The notes: generated by a model not told the origin, from the letters alone. Counted from the stretch's first letter, positions 51,306 through 59,296 are shown. The stretch: 64,000 nucleotides of DNA from Gemmiger sp. An50 (GCF_002161595.1 NZ_NFID01000010.1:82814-146813); one strand, 5' to 3'. A program made the numbers and translations.

Positions 51306-52727
51306 TCAGCCCACGCTGATCTTGCCCTCGGGCAGGATGTCGAACTTGCCCTGCTCCCGGCGCTGACTGGCCAGACTGATCGCCAGCGAGACCGGGCCCA
51401 CACGGCCGATGAACATGGTGACCATGGTGATGATCAGGGCAGGCGCGTGCATTTCGCCGGTCACGCCCACCGAGCAGCCCACCGTACCGAAGGCGCTGAC
51501 CACCTCATACAGGCAGTCCAGCGGGCTGATGAGCTCGCCGCAGTTGAAGAAGACGATCAGGGTGACCAGGATCACCACACCCAGGCTCAGCATGGAAATG
51601 CTCAGCGCCTGGTAAACGGTTTTCTTGTCGATGCGGCGGCGGAAGATCTGAGCATCCTCCCGGCCGGTGACCACGCTGGCCACGGTGACCAGAATCACGC
51701 TGAAGGTAGTAACCTTGATACCGCCGCCAGTACCGCCGGGCGCGGCGCCGATGAACATGAGCACACAGAGCATGCACTTGGTGATGGAGCCCATGGAGGC
51801 CAGATCAATGGTGTTGAAGCCTGCGGTTCGGGCGCTGATGGACTGGAACATGCTGTTCACTACCTTGTCCCCAGTGGACATGCCGCCCAGAGTGGCGGGG
51901 TTGTTCCATTCCAGGAAGGCGAAGCCCACAGTGCCGCCCACAATCAACAGGATGGTGCAGAACAGTACCACCTTGGTGTGGATGGACAGATGGTGCGTCT
52001 TGCGCCACTGGCCCAGATCATGCCAGACCAAAAAGCCCAGGCCACCGGCCACGATCAGGAACATGATGATGCCCTGTACATACCAGTTGGAGGCATAGCC
52101 CATCAGGCTTACATAACTCTGGGTACGGCCCAGGATATCAAAACCGGCGTTGCAGAAGGCGGAGATGGATAAAAAGATCGAGATGAAAATGCCTTCGCTG
52201 CCGTATTCGGGCACAAAGACAGGCAGCAGCAGCACAAAGCCCAGGCCTTCGAAGAAGGCGGCAAGCTTCATGACCACCAGAAGCAGGCCCCGGGCCTCCG
52301 CCACGTTGGAGGTACCAATGGATTCACTGGCCAGCTTCATGGAGCGGAAGCCGACCCGGCGTCGGAGCGCCAGGGTGAAAAAGCTGGCCAGTGTGACCAG
52401 ACTCAGACCGCCAATCTGAATCAGGCAGATCACGACCGTCTGGCCGAACGTGGTAAAGCCCTGATAGGTGTCCAGTACCACCAGACCGGTCACGCAGGTG
52501 GCGCTTGTGGCCGTGAAAAAGGCCTGTACCGGCGTGATGCCGTTACGGGTGGCAAAGGGCAGCATGAGCAGCAGCGCACCGGTCACGATCACCACAAGAA
52601 AGCTGGAAACAATCAGCCGGGTGGGGGAGAGACTCTCCAGCCGGCGGCGTTTTTTGGGGGGCGGAGCGGTCCGGCTGATCAACCGGCCCAGCTGCGATGT
52701 TTGAAAGGAATTGGAATCCTGTTCCAC
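51306..52727 (-). CDS. TrkH/KtrB-type potassium transporter subunit
   Basis: A 473-residue ion channel subunit with four repeated pore regions, visible as SATCVTGL, SAFCNAGFDI, SARTAGFNTI and SAFGTVGCSVG. Each has the selectivity-filter glycine. The length and lack of a long N-terminus fit KtrB. The regulatory partner (KtrA/TrkA) is not in this window. The GTG at 52727 follows AAGGAGG; the ATG at 52751 precedes that site and is rejected. Confidence 0.93.
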   Translation of the reverse strand: MEQDSNSFQTSQLGRLISRTAPPPKKRRRLESLSPTRLIVSSFLVVIVTGALLLMLPFATRNGITPVQAFFTATSATCVTGLVVLDTYQGFTTFGQTVVICLIQIGGLSLVTLASFFTLALRRRVGFRSMKLASESIGTSNVAEARGLLLVVMKLAAFFEGLGFVLLLPVFVPEYGSEGIFISIFLSISAFCNAGFDILGRTQSYVSLMGYASNWYVQGIIMFLIVAGGLGFLVWHDLGQWRKTHHLSIHTKVVLFCTILLIVGGTVGFAFLEWNNPATLGGMSTGDKVVNSMFQSISARTAGFNTIDLASMGSITKCMLCVLMFIGAAPGGTGGGIKVTTFSVILVTVASVVTGREDAQIFRRRIDKKTVYQALSISMLSLGVVILVTLIVFFNCGELISPLDCLYEVVSAFGTVGCSVGVTGEMHAPALIITMVTMFIGRVGPVSLAISLASQRREQGKFDILPEGKISVG

Positions 52728-52799
52728 GGTCGTTTTCCTCCTTGCATGCACCCGGCGCCACTGTCAAGGCGCACGAACGCAATTCTATTATGTTCTTAT

Positions 52800-52828
52800 A
52801 ATATACACGTTTGTAAGAGGTATTTCAA
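52800..52828 (-). promoter_or_regulatory. Promoter of the potassium transporter gene
   Basis: Minus-strand TTGAAA, 17 bases, TATATT; it is back-to-back with the plus-strand promoter that begins two bases away. Confidence 0.65.
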
Positions 52829-52829
52829 C

Positions 52830-52858
52830 TTGATTTTGACTGTCTTGACTGATATAAT
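52830..52858 (+). promoter_or_regulatory. Strong promoter for the RNA/tRNA region
   Basis: TTGATT, 17 bases, TATAAT, with no open reading frame and no ribosome site downstream. Confidence 0.75.
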
Positions 52859-52863
52859 ATTAC

Positions 52864-53099
52864 AGTATGCACAGAGCTGGTAGAAAAATCAGCTTGGGCG
52901 GGCCTCCTAAGAAATAGGTTACCTTACGACTAATGCTGCTAATAAAGTTGTATGTCAGCTTTGTCATAACCGTGGTTAGTGGCGGCTAGATGGGCGAATT
53001 TTACGAGAAAAGCCTGCTAAAATTAGGTTTCGGTATGAGGGATCGTCACCTTGGACGAAGCGTGAAAAACCGTATAAAATCAAGGAAAAATCGATATAA
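52864..53099 (+). ncRNA. Candidate structured non-coding RNA upstream of tRNA-Arg genes
   Basis: About 235 bases follow a strong promoter and contain no convincing coding frame. Short stems are visible, for example AGCTG/CAGCT near 52874-52894 and TCGTC/GACGA near 53042-53057. Two similar segments, GCCTCCTAAGAAATAGGTT (from 52902) and GCCTGCTAAAATTAGGTTT (from 53012), form an imperfect direct repeat. It does not match RNase P, SRP, tmRNA or 6S RNA by eye. The raiA-type or another large Firmicute RNA is a hypothesis only. The 3' end is not defined. Confidence 0.45.
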
Positions 53100-53166
53100 G
53101 TCTCTGTAGCTCAGATGGATAGAGCGTTCGCCTCCTAAGCGGCAGTTCGTTCGAATCCTGTGGAGC
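53100..53166 (+). pseudogene. Degenerate or chimeric tRNA-Arg(CCU)
   Basis: The 5' half is a normal tRNA: acceptor GTCTCTG, D-arm GCTC/GAGC, and anticodon loop CTCCTAA at 53132-53138. The 3' half does not fit: anticodon stem TTCGC faces GCGGC (one mismatch, one wobble), the T-stem GTTCG/CCTGT does not pair, and the acceptor 3' side is not complementary. No CCA is encoded. The join lies in the anticodon stem-loop, where integrases often cross over. Confidence 0.6.
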
Positions 53167-53192
53167 CTGAAAATTGAATATTTGTTGTATAA

Positions 53193-53269
53193 GCCCCCGT
53201 ACCTCACCGGGATAGAGGGTCCGCCTCCTAAGCGGAATGTAGTGAGTTCGAGTCTCGCCGGGGGTGCCA
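53193..53269 (+). tRNA. tRNA-Arg (anticodon CCU)
   Basis: A full cloverleaf: acceptor GCCCCCG/CGGGGGT, D-arm CCTC/GAGG, anticodon stem TCCGC/GCGGA with loop CTCCTAA (anticodon CCT at 53227-53229), variable loop ATGTA, T-arm GTGAG/CTCGC with loop TTCGAGT, discriminator G and encoded CCA. The D-stem has a compensated C-G pair in place of G-C. Its 3' end faces the integrase gene, so it is the likely attachment site. Confidence 0.93.
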
Positions 53270-53273
53270 AAAC

Positions 53274-53318
53274 AACCGCTGTAAGCCATTTTTCGCTGGT
53301 TTACAGCGGTTTTTGTTT
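53274..53318 (+). terminator. Terminator of the tRNA transcript
   Basis: AACCGCTGTAA pairs with TTACAGCGGTT and is followed by TTTGTTTT. Confidence 0.88.
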
Positions 53319-53371
53319 TAAGCAAAAAACATATAGCAAAGGGAGCGTTTCCATTCAATTTTGTTGTATGC

Positions 53372-53441
53372 TTGCTAATTGGATTTGAACGGTTTACAAA
53401 CTCTTGCTAAGAAAAATCGCATCCCTGCTAATTCGATTTTT
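53372..53441. repeat. Direct repeats near the integrase end (candidate arm sites) and hairpin
   Basis: TTGCTAATTGGATTT (53372-53386) and CTGCTAATTCGATTT (53425-53439) are near-identical direct repeats, as expected for integrase arm-type sites. AAAAATCG/CGATTTTT (53412-53419 with 53434-53441) is an inverted pair that could end the minus-strand int transcript. Confidence 0.45.
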
Positions 53442-53446
53442 CGGAC

Positions 53447-54841
53447 TCATTTGCCACCGGGTGTTGCCGAGAGCAGCGCCGCCAGAGTATTTGCCAGTTC
53501 CGGCGACTTGCGAAGCTGTTCCACCAGGACCTCCAAATCCAATGCGGCGGGTGCCAGTTCCTTTTCTTCCTCTGGGGGACGAACCGAACGCAAGTCGGGA
53601 TTTGCGTAGAAGGCACTCTCAAACTTCTGGGCGTTGATCTTACGGTCCTCGTCCAGAATATGCGCATACACGCTGGTGATCATGTCGATCTCTGCGTGGC
53701 CCGTATCGCCCTGAGTGGCCTTCAAGTCACCGTGGTTGAGCTTCAGCTTGTAGGTGGTGCTGGAATGTCGGAGGGAATGAAAGACGACTCTGGGCAGACC
53801 AGCCTTCTCCCGCAGCTTTTCAAATTCCTTCAGGATGATACGATCCTCACAAGGCCGACCATTGGGCAACGCCACCACTAAATCATAATCCTGATATTCG
53901 TCACCGAGAAATCCCCGAAGTTCATCCTGAGAGTCTTTCCATTCCCGCAAAATGTAAGCCAGGGTCTTGGGCAGCCACACCTTGCGGATACTGGAATCGG
54001 TCTTTGGCTTTTTCAAGATGACTCTGGTGCTGGTGTTGGGAAATAAGGGCGTGAATACATGGTAGATGTCCTTTTGCCCCAACATCTCGATGGCCCGCTT
54101 AGAGGCCCGCGTCAGTTCTTTGTCGATGTAAACATAGGCGTTGTCAGCAGCAATTTCTTCATCAGAGATGTGGACGTTGCTCCAGGTCAGTCCCAGAATT
54201 TCGCCCATACGCAATGAGCAGGCAAAAGAGAGGTTCATAGCCACATAGAGTTTGCTGTCCGTACACTGATCCAAGGCGGTACGGATCATTCCCGCATCCC
54301 AAATGTCCCGCTTTTTATATTCGCTCTTCGGCAGGATAACATTGTCAAAAGGATTTTTGGCAATCAGTTCCCAACGGACAGCTTGCTTAAAAGCACAACG
54401 CAGAAGTTTGATGATTTTCTCAATCGTTTGGTTCGTTACATATTGCGTTTTTGCTTTATGCATCTTCGTGGAAACAGCGGGGGTTTTCTGCAAAGTCTGG
54501 ATGTACTTGTCCACTACTCGCGGCGTGACCTCCTGGACCTTCAAATCTCCAATAATGGGGTTGATGTAGTTGGAAATCAGCGAGTTTTGGCTGTCGTACA
54601 TGGATACGCCCCACCGCTTTTCACCATAGAGCGAAACAAAGTCTAAAAGGAACTCCGCAATGGTCTGATCGGTGGGCGGGAGAAAAGTTCTCGTGAACTG
54701 TTGATTCTCCACCTCAGCCTTACGCTTCAATGCGTCTTGGTAGGAAGTGCGGGTCTCCCATTTTTGCCGGGTCTCACCGTTCTCGTCCGTATAGTTGTAG
54801 ACGATAGAATAGTTCTTTTTGCGTTTGATGATAGATGCCAT
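53447..54841 (-). CDS. int: Tyrosine recombinase/integrase
   Basis: A 464-residue site-specific recombinase of the ICE type. An N-terminal arm-binding domain and a SAM-like core-binding domain precede the catalytic domain, with Arg211 (CSLRMGE), H355-x-x-R358 (HSLRH), H382 (GHAE) and nucleophile Y392 (SVYAH). A C-terminal Glu/Leu-rich tail of about 60 residues follows. It converges on the tRNA-Arg gene, the usual position for the integrase at the left end. The start ATG follows an AAGGAAG site. Confidence 0.96.
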   Translation of the reverse strand: MASIIKRKKNYSIVYNYTDENGETRQKWETRTSYQDALKRKAEVENQQFTRTFLPPTDQTIAEFLLDFVSLYGEKRWGVSMYDSQNSLISNYINPIIGDLKVQEVTPRVVDKYIQTLQKTPAVSTKMHKAKTQYVTNQTIEKIIKLLRCAFKQAVRWELIAKNPFDNVILPKSEYKKRDIWDAGMIRTALDQCTDSKLYVAMNLSFACSLRMGEILGLTWSNVHISDEEIAADNAYVYIDKELTRASKRAIEMLGQKDIYHVFTPLFPNTSTRVILKKPKTDSSIRKVWLPKTLAYILREWKDSQDELRGFLGDEYQDYDLVVALPNGRPCEDRIILKEFEKLREKAGLPRVVFHSLRHSSTTYKLKLNHGDLKATQGDTGHAEIDMITSVYAHILDEDRKINAQKFESAFYANPDLRSVRPPEEEKELAPAALDLEVLVEQLRKSPELANTLAALLSATPGGK

Positions 54842-54862
54842 AGCGATACTTCCTTTCTTCTG

Positions 54863-55069
54863 TCACATATCGAGTGACTCCAGCCACTCGTCAAATGACC
54901 GCTTGGAAATCCGTATGGCGTTACCAATTCGTACGATTTTAAAGTGTCCTTCCTTCACGAGAAGATAAGCGGAAGTCCGGCCAATGCCCAGGATATGAGC
55001 AATGTCCTCAACCGTGTAAGTTCTTCGTTCTGGAGGCTCCTTCTTCGTACCGTTCCATGTTTGCGACAT
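54863..55069 (-). CDS. xis: Excisionase-family DNA-binding protein
   Basis: A 68-residue protein with one MerR/excisionase-type helix-turn-helix (YTVEDIAHILGIGRTSAYLLV, then VRIGNAIRISKRSFDEWL). Such proteins bend att DNA and direct the integrase to excise. The ATG at 55069 follows AAGGGGG and is preferred over the upstream in-frame ATG. It is 21 bases upstream of int in the same operon. Confidence 0.92.
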   Translation of the reverse strand: MSQTWNGTKKEPPERRTYTVEDIAHILGIGRTSAYLLVKEGHFKIVRIGNAIRISKRSFDEWLESLDM

Positions 55070-55176
55070 GGTTGCCCCCTTTCTAATCGGAAACGGCACG
55101 CAAAAGGGTGTTCATTCATAACTTCCACCCTCATTGTACCGCGCCGTTTCGGGTTTGTCTGCTGCTAATGGAAAGT

Positions 55177-55455
55177 TTACGAATTATCCGTAAACAAAAA
55201 AGCAGAAGATTTATCTGAAAATAAAAGAGGCAAAAAACGGATGGCTGCTGGCCGCAGCTCCACGGGAATCTCACCCCGGCCCATGCTGATGGGTGCGCCG
55301 CGCAATGCTTTGAGGGCGTTCAACGCGGGAGTCTCATTATCCTGTCTGTGCATCCTCGCCCACAGGCTGCCACACCTGTTTTGCGGCCTAGTTTTGTCGC
55401 TCACCTGTTTGGTAGGGGTCCCGTCCTGCGGACTTGCAACAGGGTCATGGCGCAC
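55177..55455 (-). CDS. Hypothetical small ORF between xis and the orf8-like gene
   Basis: A 92-codon frame with no signal, membrane segment or recognised domain; its Arg/Pro-rich composition is not strongly protein-like and no good ribosome site is evident. The gap 55070-55575 is otherwise empty. It may be a non-coding regulatory leader, as in Tn916 relatives. Confidence 0.25.
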   Translation of the reverse strand: MRHDPVASPQDGTPTKQVSDKTRPQNRCGSLWARMHRQDNETPALNALKALRGAPISMGRGEIPVELRPAAIRFLPLLFSDKSSAFLFTDNS

Positions 55456-55575
55456 CGGCCGACCGGCTCCACACAGGCAGATCGTATCCGTCTGCCTTAT
55501 ACTGCCCGAAGGCTTTCTTTGTCAAGGTGGGGATGGGAAGCTGTATGGAAAGGGGCTCATACAGTTTGTCCCGAA

Positions 55576-55818
55576 TCAGTTCAGATCAAATCCCAGAATA
55601 GAAACGATGAGTTTCGTTTCCAGCCGCTTGCGTAAATCTTCATCCACCTGGAAGTGGGGAAAGCCATTTGCATCATAGCTTGTCCTCATAGATAATGCAG
55701 CTATGTAACTGGAATAGTGCCGGATTACCCTTGCTATTGCGTCGGGATTTCCTCCCACCGCAGCGGCAATGACAGGGTAAGGGAGCAGCGCCACCCGCAT
55801 GTTTGCAGATTTAGTCAT
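55576..55818 (-). CDS. Helix-turn-helix conjugative transposon protein (Tn916 orf8-like)
   Basis: An 80-residue protein with the 'conjugative transposon-like' helix-turn-helix pattern (AAAVGGNPDAIARVIRHYSSYI) and a C-terminal part ending in SILGFDLN. It is a regulator encoded beside a small sigma-factor-like protein in Tn916-type elements. Its ATG overlaps the end of that gene by 8 bases; GGGAGGTG gives the start at 55818 rather than 55827. Confidence 0.85.
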   Translation of the reverse strand: MTKSANMRVALLPYPVIAAAVGGNPDAIARVIRHYSSYIAALSMRTSYDANGFPHFQVDEDLRKRLETKLIVSILGFDLN

Positions 55819-56359
55819 CCGCTTCACCTCCCATCAGCTCCTTCAGCAGCCGATAGGCACTTTGCCTGCGGGCATTGACCGTCCGGCGAACCATGTGCAG
55901 ATGTTCAGCGATCTCGCGGTCTGCCATTCCCAAGAACCAGTACATCAGGAAGATGTCCCGATTATCCGGAGGCAGCGCATTCAACGCCTCGGCCAGCCGG
56001 TCATCCTTGATTAGAACGACATCGCCGCCCACAGGGAAAGCGGTGTATTCCCAGGGATAGCAGTCATATACCGCAAGCTGGGCCAATTCTTCCTCCGACA
56101 ACTCGCTGAATGGTGTTTCGCGCTTCTGGCGGCGGCTGATCTCTCGATAGCCGTTGTACGCTTCGCATTTCAACACCTTCTTGCAATAGCTGTCAAAGGC
56201 GTGCTGTTTGTGCTCGTAGTGGCGGTCAGGTCTCAATTTCTCACCTCCCTCCGTGCCAGGAGGCAGGTCTTTTTGTCCCCTTTCGCCTACTACTCGTTCA
56301 CCAAAGGGGGCTTTTGGCAGCCTTAAGCCGTGCTTGTCAGAAAAAAATTTGTTCTCCAT
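55811..56359 (-). CDS. Sigma-70-like regulator (Tn916 orf7-like)
   Basis: A 182-residue protein; the C-terminal part from about residue 120 resembles sigma-70 region 4 (LPPDNRDIFLMYWFLGMADREIAEHL, then a recognition helix). In Tn916 elements the orf7 product drives excision and transfer gene expression. Its N-terminal 60 residues are charged and divergent. The ATG follows AAAGGAG. It is the first gene of the regulator pair. Confidence 0.87.
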   Translation of the reverse strand: MENKFFSDKHGLRLPKAPFGERVVGERGQKDLPPGTEGGEKLRPDRHYEHKQHAFDSYCKKVLKCEAYNGYREISRRQKRETPFSELSEEELAQLAVYDCYPWEYTAFPVGGDVVLIKDDRLAEALNALPPDNRDIFLMYWFLGMADREIAEHLHMVRRTVNARRQSAYRLLKELMGGEADD

Positions 56360-56675
56360 GATTGCTCCTTTCGCTTTGTTCGGTTAATGGCCGGATCGAA
56401 GCGAGAGGGCGGAGAACGGCAGCCGACGGAAAAACAGAAAAACCGACAAAAAACGCCCGCCCGCAAGTTGCGGACAGGCGCAAAGGAAATGTAAGAAGTA
56501 TTTAAGTGTACTGACAGTTCATAATGATGGTCGGAATATCCCGCTGGCGTATGCTGGCTTTTTTTGACTGCAAAGAGCTAGGCAAGTCGTAGCAAAAAAT
56601 AGACACGGCGGGACCTCCTTGATACCGCCGTATCCTTAAAAAAGGGTGACTTTAACACACCCCCCGTATTCTCAT

Positions 56676-56720
56676 TTTTTGAAAAAAGAAAACGGCGGCC
56701 TTGATTTCTCAAAACCGCCG
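56676..56720 (-). terminator. Terminator of the ABC operon
   Basis: CGGCGG/CCGCCG with an inner TTGA/TCAA stem is followed on the minus strand by TTTTCTTTTTT. Confidence 0.85.
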
Positions 56721-56750
56721 CTGAAATTATATTCAAAGCGTGAAAATTGA

Positions 56751-56792
56751 TCTGCCCAGCGATGGTTTTTTTCTTTTCTGCCGCTGGGCAGA
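56751..56792 (-). repeat. Inverted repeat between the ABC permease gene and its terminator
   Basis: TCTGCCCAGCG pairs with CGCTGGGCAGA across a 20-base T/C-rich loop. Confidence 0.7.
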
Positions 56793-56847
56793 TTTATTAT
56801 TGTTTTATTTGTATAGCTATCCTCTTTCCACTTTTTAATGTGCTATA

Positions 56848-57489
56848 TCACAAATCAACTTTATTGAAATGTTTTATAGACATATGATAGGCAAGTAATA
56901 GGAACACCGTGTAGCAAAGGATGCCTACAGCCAATATAGGCAACTGCATCAGCAAATATTTCGGCTGATAACTGTCCAACCAAGCGAGCTCCGGTATATG
57001 GGCGACTGCCTCCACCGCAATCATCAACACTACCATAGGGATTGATGCCCAAATAAAGGATCTTCCCGCCTTGTAACCGCTCTTATAAAATGTTGGAAAG
57101 AATACTAAATCGAAGACAGCGTACACAATAAGGCCGAAGCCATACCAAGCGAGCGTTGCATCCAGCCCTACGGGATTGTTTTCAATGTTTAGAGCATTGC
57201 GAAGAAAAGCGAATGGGATAGAAAATAGCAACTGAAATATCTGAACGGAAACAATCAGAAGGCATTTTCCCAAAACACTTTCGCGCTTTGTCACTGGAAG
57301 GATTGCAGTGTACCAAGCGTCATTCGTCTCACGCGCATTCAGAAATGTGATATAGGGTGCCAGACAGCCAAACATAAAGATTACACTATAGGGATAGGCT
57401 GGCACAAGAACAAGGCAACCTAAAAATGCAAACACAATCGAGGTTGGATGGGCAGCAAGTCTGATTTCCTTATACAGCAGCGTCATCAT
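56848..57489 (-). CDS. ABC-2-type transporter permease
   Basis: A 213-residue membrane protein with six predicted helices, of the short ABC-2 permease type found with bacteriocin or antibiotic exporters. The start is the ATG at 57489, with AAAGGAG eight bases upstream; a GTG nine bases earlier is too close to that site. It overlaps the ATPase gene end. Confidence 0.85.
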   Translation of the reverse strand: MMTLLYKEIRLAAHPTSIVFAFLGCLVLVPAYPYSVIFMFGCLAPYITFLNARETNDAWYTAILPVTKRESVLGKCLLIVSVQIFQLLFSIPFAFLRNALNIENNPVGLDATLAWYGFGLIVYAVFDLVFFPTFYKSGYKAGRSFIWASIPMVVLMIAVEAVAHIPELAWLDSYQPKYLLMQLPILAVGILCYTVFLLLAYHMSIKHFNKVDL

Positions 57490-58234
57490 CCCACTCACTC
57501 CTTTCCGTCCGCAGCATGATTTCTTCCAGAGTGAGCGGCCCTATATCCTCTGGCGTTTTTAAATGCTCAAAAGAGCGCAGGAATGTGTCCTTGTCCGCAC
57601 TTTTCAGCACACGTCCATTCTGAATATAGGTGATGTCATCTGCGCATTTGTCCAAGTCAGAAGTAATATGCGTAGAAAACAAAATGGAACTGTTTTCGTT
57701 TTTTACGATTTGGCGGAAAATGTGCAGCAGCTCCTCACGGGATACGGGGTCAAGGCCCGAAGTTGGTTCATCCAGAATCAACAGCTCCGCATGGTGCGAC
57801 AGGGCCAGAGCAAGCAGATATTTTACTTTCATACCGTTTGAAAGTTCTTTGAATTTCTTGCTTTCATCCAAAGAAAAACGTTTGATGTACTTCTGGTATT
57901 GCGACTGATCCCAGTTAGTATAAAACTTTCGGGTAACAGCTGTAATGCTAGAAAGTTTCTTTAACGGGTAAAAATCAATCCCGCCAAATACAACGCCGAT
58001 TCTCTGCTTGCACTCTTTTTCATACTGAATAAAATCCTTTTGAAAAATCTCCACGCTCCCACTCTCTGGGGACACCATATTGAGGATAGATTTTAAAGTC
58101 GTGCTTTTTCCGGCCCCATTTTTACCGATCAGCCCCATGATACGTTTGGGGGCAAGAGAAAAACTCACATCCTCCAGCGCAAATCCAGGATAATGCTTGT
58201 AAAGGTCCTGGACGCACAGCACAGCTTCCATCAT
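57470..58234 (-). CDS. ABC transporter ATPase
   Basis: A 254-residue ATPase with Walker A GKNGAGKST, a signature of ELSNGMKVK type (S-N-G-M in place of LSGGQ), and Walker B LLILDEPTSGLDP. This is the pattern of YtrB/BcrA-like resistance and export ATPases. Its ATG overlaps the stop of the upstream regulator gene (ATGATGG), after AAAGGAGAG. With its permease it forms a two-gene exporter. Confidence 0.93.
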   Translation of the reverse strand: MMEAVLCVQDLYKHYPGFALEDVSFSLAPKRIMGLIGKNGAGKSTTLKSILNMVSPESGSVEIFQKDFIQYEKECKQRIGVVFGGIDFYPLKKLSSITAVTRKFYTNWDQSQYQKYIKRFSLDESKKFKELSNGMKVKYLLALALSHHAELLILDEPTSGLDPVSREELLHIFRQIVKNENSSILFSTHITSDLDKCADDITYIQNGRVLKSADKDTFLRSFEHLKTPEDIGPLTLEEIMLRTERSEWDDDAAV

Positions 58235-58710
58235 TTTCTCTCCTTTTCATCTGGGACATCGGCAATATTCAAGGCAGTATTGAATAACTGAGCAATGCCC
58301 AAGAAAAATTCTTCTTTCATCAGGGCAATTCCTGGATGTTCCAGAGATTCATCCCCTAAAATGACCAGTTGATCTCCCGGCTTGATTCGGAACACTTCTC
58401 TGGCTTGTTTGGGAAGTACAATCTGTCCACGTTCGCCCACACGGACCGTACCAAAAATGTGTTTGCCTTTGGGTGGAACATTTAACCCGGTTTGTTCCTG
58501 ATCGTGATGAATCAGGTCATTAAGCTCTACATTATATAACTGCGCCAGTGCGTCACAATTTACAATGTCCGGTACGGACTCGCCGGATTCCCACTTTGCT
58601 ACGGCCTGGCGGGAGACACCAATTTGTTCAGCTACATCTTCCTGGGAGTATTTATTAAGCTGACGCAACATGGTTAAGTTACGAGCAATATTACTTTTCT
58701 GCTTTTTCAT
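58231..58710 (-). CDS. XRE regulator fused to AbrB-like domain
   Basis: A 159-residue regulator with two DNA-binding parts: an N-terminal XRE helix-turn-helix (SQEDVAEQIGVSRQAVAKWESGESVPD) and an AbrB/SpoVT swapped-hairpin domain (GTVRVGERGQIVLPKQAREVFRIKPGDQLVILG, split in two by the reader as a whole domain). It heads the ABC exporter operon, so it is probably its regulator. The ATG at 58710 follows AAGAGGTG. Confidence 0.9.
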   Translation of the reverse strand: MKKQKSNIARNLTMLRQLNKYSQEDVAEQIGVSRQAVAKWESGESVPDIVNCDALAQLYNVELNDLIHHDQEQTGLNVPPKGKHIFGTVRVGERGQIVLPKQAREVFRIKPGDQLVILGDESLEHPGIALMKEEFFLGIAQLFNTALNIADVPDEKERK

Positions 58711-58732
58711 ACTTTTCGCACCTCTTAAAATC

Positions 58733-58761
58733 ATTATATCCATTGACACACAGAAGTTCCA
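58733..58761 (-). promoter_or_regulatory. Candidate promoter of the XRE-ABC operon
   Basis: Minus-strand TATAAT preceded at 17 bases by TGGAAC (weak -35). Confidence 0.5.
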
Positions 58762-58873
58762 CCAACCGATGTAAGCAAAAAATGTTATACTTAGTTGCGT
58801 AAAGCATCTCGTCACATTGGCGAGGGACATCATTATTAATCATGCCATGTTTTTCTTTACTTGTCTGCGACTA

Positions 58874-59023
58874 TTAACAATTATATGCTTGGGCCGCTAA
58901 GTACAGCAAGGCTTTCACTTCAAAAACAGGAATTATATAAAGCAATAATATGAATTGAGTAGACATACACAGGACCACCACCGTCAGGGATGCCAAAAGG
59001 CGAAAAACTCTGTTACGCTTCAT
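58874..59023 (-). pseudogene. Truncated exported ICE protein (DUF4366/CD1107-like N-terminus)
   Basis: A 49-codon frame opens with a signal-type start (MKRNRVFRLLASLTVVVLCMS) like ICE proteins of the CD1107/DUF4366 group, then loses similarity and stops early. Its ATG overlaps the stop of the acidic-tailed fragment at 59013, the usual arrangement with a small upstream gene. Confidence 0.4.
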
Positions 59024-59115
59024 CTTCGCCATCCTCCATTCCTTCCACATCCGCATCATCGGGGTCCGCCGCTGCCTCCGCCTCCATCATCCCATCGGGC
59101 AGGGTGATAAGGCCG
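59013..59115 (-). pseudogene. C-terminal remnant of a small acidic-tailed ICE protein (DUF4315-like)
   Basis: Only the last roughly 33 codons look genuine (LITLPDGMM, then an Asp/Glu-rich tail). Before that the sense passes to the opposite strand, where a MobC end is encoded, so this is a broken gene at a rearrangement junction. The DUF4315 assignment rests on gene order and the acidic tail. Confidence 0.4.
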
Positions 59116-59122
59116 CTGGCAA

Positions 59123-59290
59123 ATGGTTTCCCTGCTGCGGTACTGCAGCAACAACCTGAATCAATACGCAAAACGAGCCAATGAGAGCGGCTCCATCTAT
59201 GCAGAGGATATCCGGGATTTGCAGCAGCGGCAGGAGGAAATCTGGGAAATCGCAAAAGAGATTCTGGCGAGGCTTGCAACAATCCAGTGA
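59123..59290 (+). pseudogene. C-terminal remnant of MobC-like relaxosome protein
   Basis: In the plus frame, a 55-codon piece reading MVSLLRYCSNNLNQYAKRAN... to ...LARLATIQ matches the end of MobC proteins of Clostridial ICEs. An in-frame stop lies just upstream (59108-59110), so the N-terminal part is missing. It points towards the relaxase gene, its normal neighbour. Confidence 0.6.
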
Positions 59291-59296
59291 ACAAAC

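Larger units (their letters stand above)
56360..56847. other. Intergenic region between orf7-like and ABC operon
   Basis: No gene of note. It holds the leader of the sigma-like gene, several GC-rich palindromic pieces, and the terminators of the ABC operon. Confidence 0.6.

Noticed and set aside
52864..53099. RNase P RNA, SRP RNA, tmRNA or 6S RNA
   Set aside because: The conserved core sequences of these RNAs are not seen.
55241..55678. Plus-strand frame between xis and the orf8-like gene
   Set aside because: It opposes the operon direction, runs into the orf8-like gene and shows no domain.
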